DNA from: Sarcophilus harrisii | Lineage: Eukaryota > Chordata > Mammalia > Dasyuromorphia > Dasyuridae | Assembly: GCF_902635505.1 (NCBI RefSeq) | Contig: NC_045427.1 | Span: 503,700,665 to 503,764,664, forward strand | Length of the DNA stretch: 64,000 bases | Direction: 5' to 3' | Shown: positions 44,985-56,262 of the stretch, piece by piece | Position numbering within the stretch: position 1 is the stretch's first letter | Layout: every line of letters begins with the position of its first letter | The notes under the pieces: generated by a model | What the model saw: the letters and a program-made list of their open reading frames with translations, nothing else | Databases searched by the model: none | What the model was told of the DNA's origin: nothing | Program-made: the position numbers and the translations under genes

Positions 44985-46898
44985 AACAGTGTTTCAACGG
45001 GGTTTATATTCCAAAGAAATCTTGAAGAGGGAAAGAGACCCACATGTGCAAAAGTTTGTGGCAGCCCTTCTTGTAGTGGCAAGAAACTGGAAACCGAGTG
45101 GATGTTCATAGTTGGGGAAAGACTGAATAAGTTATAGTATGTGAATATTATGGAATATTATTGTTCTATAAGTAATGATCAGCAGGATGATTTCAGAGAA
45201 ACCTAGAGAGAATGACATGAACTGATGCTAAATGAAGTTAGTAGAATCAGAGATCATTTTATATGACAACATCAATATTATATGATGATCAATTCTGATG
45301 GATGTGGCTGGCTCTCTTCAACAGTGAGATGATTCAGACCAGTTCCTGTTGGAATCTTTACAAAGTGTTAAGACATTGGAATTGATATGATCTTAGAAGA
45401 TATTTTGGGCCAGAACTTGAAACTAGGTACTAAGTGGAACTGATTGAACAATGCTTGTGTTTACACCTTTAGAGAGCTCTCTCATAGAGAGCTTAGATAC
45501 TTATCTAAGAATTCAATGGAGTTCACATGTTTGGGAGATTTCAGAGAGCATGCTGGGAGATATCCCACAATCCCACTCTCGGAGAAGAAGCATAAATAGA
45601 GCACTCTGGGAGATACAGAAGACTACTTGCTTCAGTTGGAGATTGAGAAGCCACGAGTCGGAGTTGAGCTGGAGGCTGAAGAAAGCCGAGGCAGAAGCCA
45701 AGGACAAAGCTTCAAGATCTCTTGGAGACAGGCAGAGAGATAGGCCTCAACTAACCGGGCTAATTTTGAAGGAGAAATAAACGTTTGCATTTTCGCAGAG
45801 CTGGCTGGATTTTGGAGTAATTATTTATTTCAACTGAGACTAAGGCTGCCTCCAGAAAACCACCACATCTTGGCGCCCGAACAGGGACTGAAAACCACCA
45901 CACTTTGGCGCCCAATGTGGGCCTGACAGGACCCTCAGCTGATTTCAGTGGAAAAGCCTCTGATCCTGATTTAAGTGGAAAAGCCTGTGACCCTGATTGA
46001 GTGGAAACGTTTCTTCAAGCCAGAAATTAGAGTGAGTACAACAAAGAAATTTTGTTAAAAGAATTAAAGTAGAATTTCAGCTAAGATGGGACAGATCTTT
46101 AGAAAACAGCCTTCTGTTTCTGTTCAAGGAAAATATTTAGAGAGCATTGTTAAAGTTATGGAAAGTGAAGGTTTGATTATAATTATGGAGTAGATCATTG
46201 AACTTTTACAAACTGTTAAGAACATATGTCCTTGTTTCTCTCTGGAGAAAGAGTTGGATCTGGATGAATGGAACTTAGTAGGAGAGGATTTTTGTCAATT
46301 CTGTAATAAAAATGGCCCTAAGAACATTCAAGGGAGGTGTGAATTCGAACTAAGCCCTACATGTGTGAACTCCATTGAGTACTTAGATACTTATGAGCTC
46401 TCTAAAGGTGTGAACAAAAGCATCGTTTCTATCAGTTGTACTTAGTACCTTGTTTCAAGTTCTGGCCCAAAATATCTTCTTCTAAGATCAAATCAACTCC
46501 AATGTCTTAACACTTTGTAAAGAAATGTCTTAACACTTTGTAAAGATTCCAACAAGTTCCAATGATCTTGTGATGAAGAGAGCCATCTGTACCCAGACAG
46601 GGCTGTAGGGACTGAGTGTGGATCATAACATAGTATCGTTCATTCCTTTTGTTGTTTGCTTTAATTGTATTTTCTTTCTTATTTTTTTCCCTTTTTGATG
46701 TGATTTTTCTTGTACAATGAGATAATTGTATAAATATGTATGCATATATAGGATTTAACATATTTTTACCATGTTTAACATATATTGGATTACTTGCCAT
46801 GTAGGGGAGGGGATGGGGGAAGAATTGGAACACAAGGTTTTGTAAGGGTCAACATTGAAAAATTATCCATGCATATGTTTTGAAAATAAAACTCTTTT
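44985..46898 (+). mobile_element. L1 3' part, split by an ERV2-type insertion
   Basis: Left piece 44985-45346: eroded ORF2 end ('gtttatattccaaagaaatcttgaag', 'gaatattattgttctataag') and start of the 3' UTR. Right piece 46555-46898: 'aatgatcttgtgatgaagagagccatc' through 'ggattacttgccatgtaggggagg' and 'tttgaaaataaaac'. Both are collinear with the L1 tail at 11854-12335 when the retroviral insertion is removed. Confidence 0.88.
45347..46554 (+). mobile_element. ERV2-type fossil: LTR, leader, gag start, inverted LTR piece
   Basis: A sense LTR starts TGTTGGAATC at 45347 and ends near 45867. It is followed by a tRNA-Lys-type primer site TGGCGCCCGAACAGGGAC (45871-45888), a leader with a second TTGGCGCCC-like motif, and a gag start of the MGQ type near 46086. 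From about 46340 the sequence is the first 200 or so bases of the same LTR in reverse, ending GATTCCAACA at 46554. The direct repeat AGTTCC flanks it (45341-45346, 46555-46560), as expected for class II elements. No pol or env remains. It is a broken fossil with several breaks, younger than the L1 it sits in. Confidence 0.85.
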
Positions 46899-46899
46899 A

Positions 46900-48700
46900 A
46901 CTAGAGAGAGAATAAGGGAGGTTTGGAATAAATCCTTAAAATTCTCAGTTTGTCAAAAAGTCAACTTTGCTATTCAATAAAATATCCCGTAGTATCATTG
47001 CTACACAATGCAAAACAGGATATATATGTATTACTAGTTTGAAATACTTTGATATTTGTGTTCCAAGTAATTTTTCATTATTGTATATAATACAAGCCTC
47101 AAGTGAGGTGTTTTTTTTTCCCTAGTGACTCCTAGAGAATAATCAGCTCTTATGGAATTGGCAACCAAGTAACTGACTCTGTAGGGCTAAAGAACTGGAG
47201 AAGTAACCTCCTCCAGACCATCAGGGATTGTTGAAGAGAAACAACTGCTATGAATAAACTGTCCTTTATCTTATGAAATAGCTGTTTATCTAGATCCTAC
47301 CCACTGGATCCTCTTTGCTACAGAAGCAATCCTGCTAGGAAAGTTTATAATTCCTAAATCCTTATATTCTTAATGCTTAGTGAGCTATTTGTCATGACCT
47401 CCCTAAAGTGAGTGTGCAGAATTGCACACTGAAGTATTGTGAAGCAGGGCAAAAACCCTAATTGCCAAATTTCCTTTTGTCTTCAAGTTTAAAATACTTC
47501 TATCTCACTGGAAGAGGGAGTCAATGTTAGGGACATTCAGGTACGTTTCTCCTAATTTATTGACCATGGTCATCATCATGACTGTGTGCTTCTTTCTCTA
47601 GGATCAGTCATTGCTGTGAGGACCTCAAGGTTAAAACATAAGGTTAAAACTGTGTCCAGAAATTGGGTACATCTGTTCTTCCTAGGCTAGCAGAGCTGTC
47701 AAGATAGCACTACAAATCAGGGCAGTTTGCCAAAGCAAGAGGCAAAACATGAACTGAATTTCCCTGAAACCATGAGACTTTTATCCTTGTGTTAAAAGGA
47801 TAAGAATGACTCCTTTAATAGCAGCTTCAATTATTCATTTAAATCTACCCATCTTCAAATTTATCCCATTTTAAGAAAATATTATTTATAAAAGCAAATA
47901 AATCAGGAATGATTGTATTATATTTTGAATTAAAAAATGTTTCAAATAGGCATTCTTCTAGTTCAGCTGTCTATTTTATATGATAACTCAAAAAGTTTAT
48001 AAAATATTTTTCAGAAACTTAATTTAATATCACAAGTAGTTAAACATATTGCTCTTTTAGTCTCTTATCCCCAAGAACCCCTCATTCCTGGCTTGAGGGT
48101 AGAGGCACAAGGGAACTTTATTTTGGGCTTTCCCAGTACACAGGTGGGTCTCCATTTATTATTTCACAAAAAACACTTTTTGATTGATCTAACCATTGTG
48201 TGAGAGGGCTGGGCCAGGTCCGAAGGAATTTATACTAGAAGAGAAAGTCTGGAAGCATAGACGAACAATTGGGCTGTGAGTTGAAACTGCTCTTTCCTAG
48301 TTCTTCTACCTGTCTACTACAACTCAGTTCCCTTTGCTGGTCTTCATTCCATGACACACCCAACTAATCACGAGTAGCCCCAGGTTCTAACCTAAGCCTT
48401 TTTTTTTTTTTTTTTTTAACTCTTCTCTTTCCACACTATTTCACTTGGGGATTTTTACCTGATCCCATCTTCAGGCTGAGCCTCTTTCAGCACCTCTATT
48501 TTGAATTTCCAAATGCTTATTGGACATTTCAAAGTGGACATCTCAAAGACATTTTAAACTAAACAGATCCAAAATTGTTGGGAAATCTATCATTACTCTT
48601 TATAACTTCATTACACCAGAATGGACACCATCATCCTCCCAGCTTTAATAGCTTAAAACTGCAATAAAACTTTCAGTACATAAAGTATTATCTCATTGAA
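46900..48700. other. No gene or clear repeat
   Basis: Intergenic sequence; an 18-20 base T run lies at 48399-48417. Nothing else recognised. Confidence 0.4.
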
Positions 48701-48711
48701 TCCTCATTATC

Positions 48712-48850
48712 CCTATTTTGCAAACGAGGAAACTGAGGCAGACAAGAGTAAGTGATTTGCCCAGGATCACACAACTAGTAAGGAGTAAGTGTGCCAAGCT
48801 GGATTTTGAACTCCCATCTTCTGACACCAGGTCTAGTATGTTATCTACTG
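48712..48850 (-). repeat. MIR/tRNA-type SINE, antisense
   Basis: 'caaacgaggaaactgaggcagac', 'gtgatttgcccaggatcacacaactagtaagg', then 'gattttgaactcccatcttctgacaccagg'. Confidence 0.8.
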
Positions 48851-48857
48851 CCAACAC

Positions 48858-48995
48858 AATGGTCTCCATATTATTTCTCCCATTAAACTATGATATAGCA
48901 CCTTGAAAGTTGAGGTTGTTTCTTGCTTTTCCTTATTCCCCCAGCACTTAGCAATGTGCTTGACATCTAATAAGTATTTAATAACTGCTTGTTCC
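48858..48995 (+). repeat. L2 3' end
   Basis: 'ttatttctcccattaaactatgatat', 'cccccagcacttagcaatgtgcttgacatctaataagtatttaataactgcttg'. Confidence 0.75.
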
Positions 48996-50675
48996 TTGGA
49001 TGGGACTTGGTGTTCTAGTATACAGAAAAGTATTAATTGTTCTATAGGTATCTCAAAGTCAAAGACAAGGGCTGAAGGAACACGTTCCAGGAAAAGGTCA
49101 CCTCTTTCCCCAGCTTCCTTTTCTGGTGGCTGTCTATCCACAGAAACCATAATAGCTGTTGTTTCATTACCTTAACATTTCCAGTAAATTGAATTTTGCC
49201 TCAACCACAGAGACCAGGGGCTCACTAGAGAAAGCTATAAATATCGTTAGGCAGAGAGCCCAACCTCTGCTAAATGTTAAACATTTTTGTAACTGGGGAC
49301 TTGACTTAATTGTGACTGAATCCAAAGCTTTTTGTCTAAAAGAAATTCCCTAAAGCTGAAAGGGAACCTTATTCTCCCTGCTAGGTCTTAAGAGATGGCA
49401 GCAGCTAGGGAAGTAGCAGATTATCCAGAGGATCAAAAGAAGTTAATTCTGAGCTCCCCTCTTGGGCAGCACATTGGCTTCTAGCACATTTATGTGTATG
49501 TGGTTTTTTTTTTTTTTTTTTTTTGGTTTTGTTTTAAATAAAGGACTTTGATGCTTGACCACTGCCCTTGATGCTGCTGTTTCATGGGCTGTTAAAGTCT
49601 GTTTTCTGGACTCCACTCACTTCAAATTTCCTCAAGGTTGGCAGAAAAAACTTCGGGCAAATTCACTACACTACTATCTGCTTCACTTCAAAGGAAGTTG
49701 GAGTGGAGAGAAGGGCTTGATTTCATTTTTAAAAGTCCTCTTAACTCCATTAAATTAATGATAGTCAATTTTCATTCCCCTTTAAACTATTCCAGGAGGC
49801 TGCATTCCAACAAAACCCAAAGGGTTTGAGTGACCTTAGCTTCAGTCAAGTTCCCACAAGGTCTTCAGGGTTAGTCAAGGAATAAACTGGTAAATACTAA
49901 AAAGGTAGTAAAGCTCTGAGGAAGCCAACATCTTTCACCTCAAATTCTTTGTTCCAGGTTCCTGCCTTTCTCACGAAAAACTGCTAGGCCACAAATAGGA
50001 AGTCTTTAAGTCTTAGAGCTATTCTACTTTAAAATACTTTTGGTACTCACAGCTCTGTAGGGTCTTTCATTTAGTGGTATAAAGTATGAGAAAAATGTCT
50101 TTTTGTGGAGAAAAAACACAAGATCTGTAGAAAATCACTTATCCAAGGTCTTTGTGACCTTGCAATCAGGCCTCCCATTCAAAATTTAGTGCTCTTAAGG
50201 CTTCATTAAGGTGTTACTACAAAAAAATCGACATTCCACTCCATTGTAGGTCAACTTTAATGAAAAGAACAATTTTCATAATGAACCAAAATTGGCCTCC
50301 ATCTACAATTCACACACATTGGTCTGAATTTGGTTCTGTAGAGCAAAATACGTTTTTCCTTCTTCCATTTAATAATCTTTCAAACAATTTGTAACATTTT
50401 ATTTAGTGGTCTAAGTTATGGGGAAAAAATGATAAATTTACAGAGGAAGACTTTGGCCAAGGTTACCAATATAGCAAATAGAGCTGGGGTTTGAAATATG
50501 ATATTAAAACTAGTCTAGTTTTCAGTCCCTTCTCTGAATGTTTTTGAATGCAAATAATACTTCCAGAATTACACTAGAAATCAATATTACTAGAAATAAT
50601 TTGTCAAAAATATTAAAAACAAAAATAAAAGTTCAAGGACTCCAGATTAAGAACCTCTAACCTGAGAGTCCTTGG
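48996..50675. other. No gene or clear repeat
   Basis: Upstream of the MAPK6 island, with a T run at 49505-49524. Short frames here (49159-49353, 49555-49758) have no known relatives. The stretch is largely free of recognised repeats, so it could hold regulatory DNA. Confidence 0.4.
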
Positions 50676-50679
50676 AACT

Positions 50680-50968
50680 TCAACCAAAATCTTCTCCCTC
50701 TTCATCTCCATCTCCTTCACTTCTCTGGCTTCCTTCCAGTACCAACTGAAATCCTACCTTCTACAGGAAGCCTTTTCTTATCCCCTTAATGTCAGTCCCT
50801 TCCCTCTGTGGATAGTTTCTGGTTCATCCTGCACATAGCTTATTTGTACATAATTGTTGACACCTCCTTTAGACTAAGAGCTCCATCTTTTCTAGCTTTC
50901 TTTGTATGCTGAGCACTCTGCCCAGTACCTAGATCACAGGAATATGTTAATAAATTGATAGACCTGGA
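50680..50968 (+). repeat. L2, 3' part
   Basis: 'gtaccaactgaaatcctaccttctacaggaagccttttcttatcccc' and 'gactaagagctccatcttttc...gagcactctgcccagtacctagatcacaggaatatgttaataaattg'. Confidence 0.8.
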
Positions 50969-51378
50969 AGTAATGTTAGACTTTACAACCCTTCTCGCAT
51001 GGACGCGTCCTTCCCATGCCGGTTTCTGGTCCTTCTGTCTCTGCTAAGTTGATTGGTTTAAAAATGCGCCGTGGTCGTTCCTCTAACTTCTAAAGCACCT
51101 CCTCAAACTCAGATTTCACAGACCAGCTCCAGGGCCCCCTGGTTATCGGCAGAACAGCAACACTGTTTTTTACTCTTCGATGTTTTTGCCAGAACAGGAG
51201 AGTCCTGGGAGCCGGCAAAGCACAAGTGGTTCCTAACTACCCGCCTCACCCGGGACACGGGGAGCGCCACGAGGTGCACGGTCCCTCGGCCTTCGCTGCC
51301 CCGGTCCCCGGCATTTGAAATTCTTGCGCGTGTCTGTGGCAAGCAGCCAACAGGAAAAAAGGAAGCGGGCCTGGGAGT

Positions 51379-51395
51379 GGGGGGGGGGGGGGGGG
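51379..51395. repeat. G17 run upstream of MAPK6 exon 1
   Basis: An uninterrupted run of 17 G, about 130 bp before the first-exon ATG. Likely length-unstable. Confidence 0.9.
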
Positions 51396-51499
51396 CCCTG
51401 GGCTGGGAACCCTGCTAGGGAGCCTGTGACGTATTCCTAGGGGCGTGGCCCAGCGGGGCCCCTCCCCTATACCTCCTCCTCCCCCTCCCCCCTCCCTCC

Positions 51500-51653
51500 C
51501 TCGCCCTCTCTCTCGGGTCGGGGTTACATGGCGGCGACTGCGGCAAAGCGAGAGCCTTGGAGACGCCGCTGCCGCCAACACCGCCGGAGACCGGAGCCGA
51601 CCTTAGGGGCTGTCTGCGGGCCCTGCACTGCCTCGATGAGTCGGAGAAGTCCC
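51500..51653 (+). other. MAPK6: Probable MAPK6 exon 1 (5' UTR) with upstream open frame
   Basis: MAPK6 encodes ERK3, an atypical MAP kinase that partners MK5. In human it lies head to head with LEO1, and to my knowledge its start codon is in exon 2. Here a GC-rich exon candidate ends in CCC|GTGAGTG, a near-ideal donor at 51654. The left end at 51500 is an estimate. An ATG at 51528 opens a frame of 42 codons, with a second in-frame ATG at 51636, and stays open exactly to the donor. The encoded peptide (MAATAAKREPWRRR...) is not ERK3, whose N-terminus begins MAEKFESLMNIHGF, so it would be a uORF or chance. No ERK3 coding exon was found in the window. The gene name is inferred from synteny and a remembered 5' UTR; another first exon is possible. 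Confidence 0.62.
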
Positions 51654-52031
51654 GTGAGTGTGTTCGGCGCGGCCGTGGGGGCTGAGGGCCGCTGGGAAGG
51701 TGGGGTAGGGACAGGCGGCTGGCGAGAGGCGGGGGAACAAGACACCGAGTCCAGGAGGGCCCGGCGGCGGCGGTGGTGGCGGCGGCCGCGAGGCCGGTTC
51801 AGCTCTCTTTTCTCCTTCCCTCCTCCTCCTCTTCCTCCTCCTCCATTGTGTGTGACCCTCCCTCCGGCGGCGGCGGCGGCGGCTGCCGCTTAACAAAGGC
51901 GCTTTTGTTTCGTCTCTTTCCCGCCGCCCCTCCTCCAGCTCCCTCCTGTGCCCTGCCCAGCCTGGCCTCTCTAGCCGAGCCATGTCCTTTCCTCCCCCGG
52001 AGCCGGAACAGCCTGGACCGGCCTGGGTCGG

Positions 52032-52032
<1 letters not shown>

Positions 52033-52063
<31 letters not shown>
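52033..52063. repeat. G31 run in MAPK6 intron 1
   Basis: An uninterrupted run of 31 G followed by AAGGGGG. It could form G-quadruplex in the nontemplate strand. Length in the assembly may not be exact. Confidence 0.9.
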
Positions 52064-52064
<1 letters not shown>

Positions 52065-52350
52065 AGGGGGTATCCGCGTGCTGCTGCCCGGTTTCGCCCT
52101 CCTCTGCCCCGCCCCCCACCTCGCCTCGCCCCCCACCTCGCCTCCTGCGGGGCCGGGGAAGCTGATACCGCGGCGTGGGGCGCGACGCCCGCTCCTCCCA
52201 CTGCTGGGGTGGGGGGACCGGGATTGGGAGAGGCCGCCGCCGGCTGGGGATAGGGGGCGGTGTAATCCCTCGCCCCCTTTTTCCCGGCGTCGGGGGTCCC
52301 CTGACTTCTCTCTTTGGTGATCCCGAGCCACTTTAGCGGGGGGCGGCCCC

Positions 52351-55125
52351 CAGGACTGGTGCCCGCTGTCCTGGGGACTTATATTCTTCCCGTGCCCCGG
52401 GACCTTATGGCCCTCCTCTGCCCTTCGGACTTGGAGACCCCTTCTCTACTTGGGAACTAGGTTCTCCCCCCAGGGGCTTAAAGTTCCCCGCTGCCTTCGT
52501 ACCTATGGTCTTTCCCAGCGCCCTTCTGACCTGGAAAACTTGATCCCTCCTGTCCGGGGATTTAGTTCCCTCCAATGTGGACAATTAAGTTCTTCCACTG
52601 CTCCAAGAACTCCCCGTATTGCCTCGGGAACTTGGGGTTTCCTCCCACTGGCCTAGCAACTCAAGGACCCTTTCTGCGCCAGCAACTCTTGAGTCCCACT
52701 GATTGAAGACCTGTCCCCTCCCCCACTCCCAGGATTTAGGGTCTCCTCTACTGACTCTGGGACGGGGCGCCGCCCCCATTCCCTTCTTTCTTCCCAGAAT
52801 TTGGCTTTTCTGTCACTCTGGCTCTTAGAGAGGTGGGCATTAAACTTTTCAGCCCTCTCCTTAGGGGCAGAGATTAGAATGGTTTGGGGTTTGTAGGTGC
52901 CCCCCGGAGGGGGAAATCCCACGGGTGGTTTGTGGTGATGGGGGCCTCTCACGCTTTCCTGGCATTTTGCTGGTCGAAATAGTTTCCCGGATCTCCTCTC
53001 TCCCCACCCCCCTGGTGACTCTGCCTCAGCTGACTCCTACGAGGCTAAGGCACCCGAGGACTTGATAAACTACGTAGCAGTTGCTACATAAAAAGTTGTC
53101 TGAAATCTCAAGTTGCTAATCTAGGCTACTCCGGGGTACAGTAAAAGCGATTTTTTATTTGTTTTCAAATTTTCTTGTATGTTCCAAGACACTTTTACTT
53201 TCTTTTCTGTGTAGAGTGGTAGTTTGTAGAGAGGTCAGCATTTTAAAAAATCTACTTTTGTCAATTCTGTGAAATTCAATCGAGTTAGTGTATCCTCATC
53301 ATCTTATTTTTGATCCATGACTTCCCAGAGATGCACTGAAAAATACTGGAGTTTTGTCTTCATTTAAATTGCAACCGGTAAGGATTGTTTAGGGTAAATA
53401 AAAAGAATTTTTTTTTTTCTTTTGTGCACTCTTTGGGAAAAACTTGGTGAGGGGAAATAGTAAACTGTATTTAGGAACACAGTAATGGTAGAAAGTGGTG
53501 TGGAACTGCTAAAATGATTGTTTTAAAAGGTCATTTTCACCTTTGGTGTTATCTGTTAGTTTTTGGAAGGGAAAAGTTAATGGGGTATGGAGTAGCATCA
53601 AACTTTTTAACTAGACTACAATGTCAAACAACTCATCAAATTGATCGGTCTTTCTATCCCTTTTTTTTTTAAAAAAAACAATTTCTGAATTGATTCATTT
53701 CCCTTTTTTTTGAGTTTATTAATCACAAGCATAATTTTCACAATGGGATTCTTTGATAGAATTGTTTGACTAGAAGATTGAAGGATCCAGAGCAGAGCAC
53801 TTGAAGGAAACTTCTTAGACTTGTGCTTTCTTCCTTCCTCAATCTGAAAAAGGCTTAAAACTTATTTGTTTTAGTAAGAAATTATAAAAAATAAAACAAA
53901 ACAAAAAAAACCTTTTAGATCAGAATATGCAATACTATAATATTTCTTGTTTTGCTTTTCTAAATGCACTTTTTTAAAAAAATTTAAAACATTTTTAAAA
54001 TTAAAAAAAAATTTAAGACCGGCTGGTCTTAAAATAAGCTAGGATATATGCCAGATTTGAGAATGCTAGACTTTGTCCTCTATATATTAATGTAAGGAAA
54101 AACTTTAGAAAATGGAAACCTATAAGTAAAATACATTTGTTGATTTCAGATGTTCAACCCTTGCAGAAGACTAGAATTTATTTCAATTTCAATTGACATC
54201 CACTTGTTAATTATAAACTATATGCAAAACTCTGTCCCTTGAAAGGTAATAGATAAAGACCATAAAAAGAAACATAATTTCCTTCCTCTCTTGGGAGGAA
54301 TCCCCCCCCACCCCTTCTTCAAAACTGAAATAGACCCTGAAATAGATCGACTTCTTTCTTTGATGTTATTAAAATCTTTACCAAAGCTGTCTCCCTTCTC
54401 TCCCCAAACCTCTAAACAATCCAATCCAATGAGTGGAAGAAATGTTTTTTTATTTTATGAATTTAACAACCTTTCAAAGTTTTGCATTGTTTTTACATAT
54501 GCATTAATTCTGAGAATTTTCATAGGCTGGAAAAGTAGCATTTGCTGACTCAGTGCACATTTTTTATTATGAGGAGTTTAGTATAAGAAGGAGGTTAGAA
54601 GAACAGCAAGTTTTATGAGTTCCATGATGACTCAGCCTGACTGCTGACTGCAACGTGGCTCTTTTTTTTCCCCTCTCCTTTCCAAGTATACTCTATTTTA
54701 TTTAATGAGGCTAAAATTGTTCAAAATGCATAATATTTCTGGTGCTATTCTAAAGAGAGAAAGTTACCATTTTGCCCATGAAGTGATTTTGTATTTGGTT
54801 CGATTTAACGTTTTATAATATGAAATGGGTTTTTGAATCTTTGTTACCTTAAGTCAGTGTAGTTTTGTTTCTAAGTACTAGATGCTCAAATGTGGAATTT
54901 TGACATTTTAAAAAGATTTTTCTAAAGGTTTCCTGGTGAGGTTAATTGGTTCAGCCAGTAGTATTTTGAGAGATTTGTTAGTTTATTAAACTGACTTCAT
55001 TTATGTTTTTACTGTTTATATATCTTTTGCAATAACATTTGCCTAGAAAGAAATAATTATTTTAAGGGTTTCAAGAATGAATCAGAAATATAACTAAATA
55101 TTAGGTTTTCAGTTTGTCTGTTAGA
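52351..55125. other. MAPK6 intron 1, low-repeat part
   Basis: C/T-rich to 53000, then ordinary AT-rich intron with T/A runs at 53409-53420 and 53660-53680. No exon or transposon recognised. It includes the MARE/AP-1-like cluster described separately. Confidence 0.45.
54543..54652. promoter_or_regulatory. Cluster of MARE/AP-1-like sites
   Basis: Three sites within 110 bp: TGCTGACTCAG (54543-54553, a near-complete Maf recognition element with TG then CA following), ATGACTCAGC (54627-54636, an AP-1/antioxidant-response-type core) and TGCTGACTGCA (54642-54652, a Maf half-site). Function is inferred from motifs only. Confidence 0.4.
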
Positions 55126-55127
55126 GG

Positions 55128-55255
55128 AACCTATATTGGATTACTTGCTTCTGGTGGGAGAGGGAGGGAGAAAAATTTGTAACACAAGGTTTTACAAAGA
55201 TGCTTGTTGAAAACACTGCATATATTTTGAAAAATAACTTATTTTTTTAAAAAAG
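55128..55255 (+). repeat. L1 3' tail
   Basis: 'tatattggattacttgcttctggtgggagagggaggg', 'tgaaaaataacttattttttta'. About 125 bp, sense to MAPK6. Confidence 0.75.
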
Positions 55256-55801
55256 TCTATTAGAACAATGCCAAATTTGACAAATATTTGTTGGCTTTTT
55301 ATTTTCTTATATAATGAATAGTATTTTAAATAGATCAGCATGATAGCCACTTAAAACTTTTTCATCTGTCAGTATTTCATGATAGGCTGTTTAGCATACT
55401 GTTCCAAAATTAGGGCTTAAATTGGAGTTAAGTAACAAGATACAGCTTTGACTGACTTGAAAACTCAAGTGTTTAGTATGTTGGCTTAAAATAAGATTAG
55501 CAATAAGATTTAAGGCAGATGATTTTGTTTTGTCTCATCCCCTTTTGTTTTATATATTAAAGGGTTTAAAAAATTGATTTATTATCATTAAAATATTGTA
55601 CTAGGAATGACTGGACTTTGTTTTGGGTCTAATTTTTAAAAATATAATTTGGCAGATATAGACTTTTACAAACTTGAATTAAATTTTTATATGTAAAATC
55701 TGTATTAACACATAGGTGTTTTGCTTTTGCAGTTTTTGTATCACCTATATTAAGCCTAAATATTTAAGGTGAATTTACACAATATAGGAGTAATCAGCAT
55801 A

Positions 55802-56262
55802 TGTAGAGGGCCACAGGTAGTGGGGGAACTTTAGGTAAGGTATAAGACCCTTTAGCCCAGAGGGAACCTGCTGATCGTGTCTGGTTTGGCTTCCTTTTGG
55901 AGAGTCTCACTCTTAAAAAGTCAAGGAGGGCGGTGGGGACCACCTGTATTCTACCTGAAGCAAGTGATACTTACTGTAAGATGCATTTACATATCAATAG
56001 CAGGGTGCATAGTTAGCATTGCTTAGTATGATGTAGTCATACTGAGGTATTTAAGGGCTGAGAGGATTGGAAATAAGGACGCTCCATCTTTGATGGTTCT
56101 CCTCGGTCTCTTGCCGCCTTCACTCCTCCACTAAGATCAAGGACTTGGCTGTTCTTAGCTGGTCCTGAGGTCCTCCAGAGAGCTAGTCCGGACTGTATAT
56201 TTTGGCACCCCAATTTGGGGGCTCTAGAAAACACACTACATTTTGGTGCCAGAACAGGGACA
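55802..56262 (+). mobile_element. ERV2-type LTR with primer site
   Basis: It starts TGTAGAGGGCC and ends ...CACACTACA near 56240, followed by a primer site TGGTGCCAGAACAGGGAC (56243-56260) close to the tRNA-Lys type. Repeated TTTGGCACCCC/TTTGGTGCC motifs near the end recall the leader of the ERV2-type element at 45347. Little or no internal sequence follows. It is a broken fossil in the same orientation as MAPK6. No flanking duplication could be fixed. Confidence 0.65.

Larger units (their letters stand above)
51230..52350 (+). promoter_or_regulatory. MAPK6: CpG-island promoter, probable MAPK6
   Basis: This is the richest G+C and CpG block of the window. Just upstream of the first-exon candidate are a CRE-like TGACGTA (51427-51433), a GC/CACCC-type box GGGGCGTGGCC (51440-51450) and a C/T-rich stretch with CCTCCC repeats (51468-51514). 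No TATA box is seen. Downstream are CGG-repeat tracts and a very long G run. The identity as MAPK6 rests on gene order next to LEO1 and on the first-exon sequence; the promoter call itself is firmer than the gene name. Confidence 0.75.

Noticed and set aside
51603-52331. 242-codon minus-strand frame in the MAPK6 island
   Set aside because: Proline/glycine/arginine-rich low-complexity translation of GC-rich DNA, opposite a strong first-exon candidate; stop-poor because of base composition.
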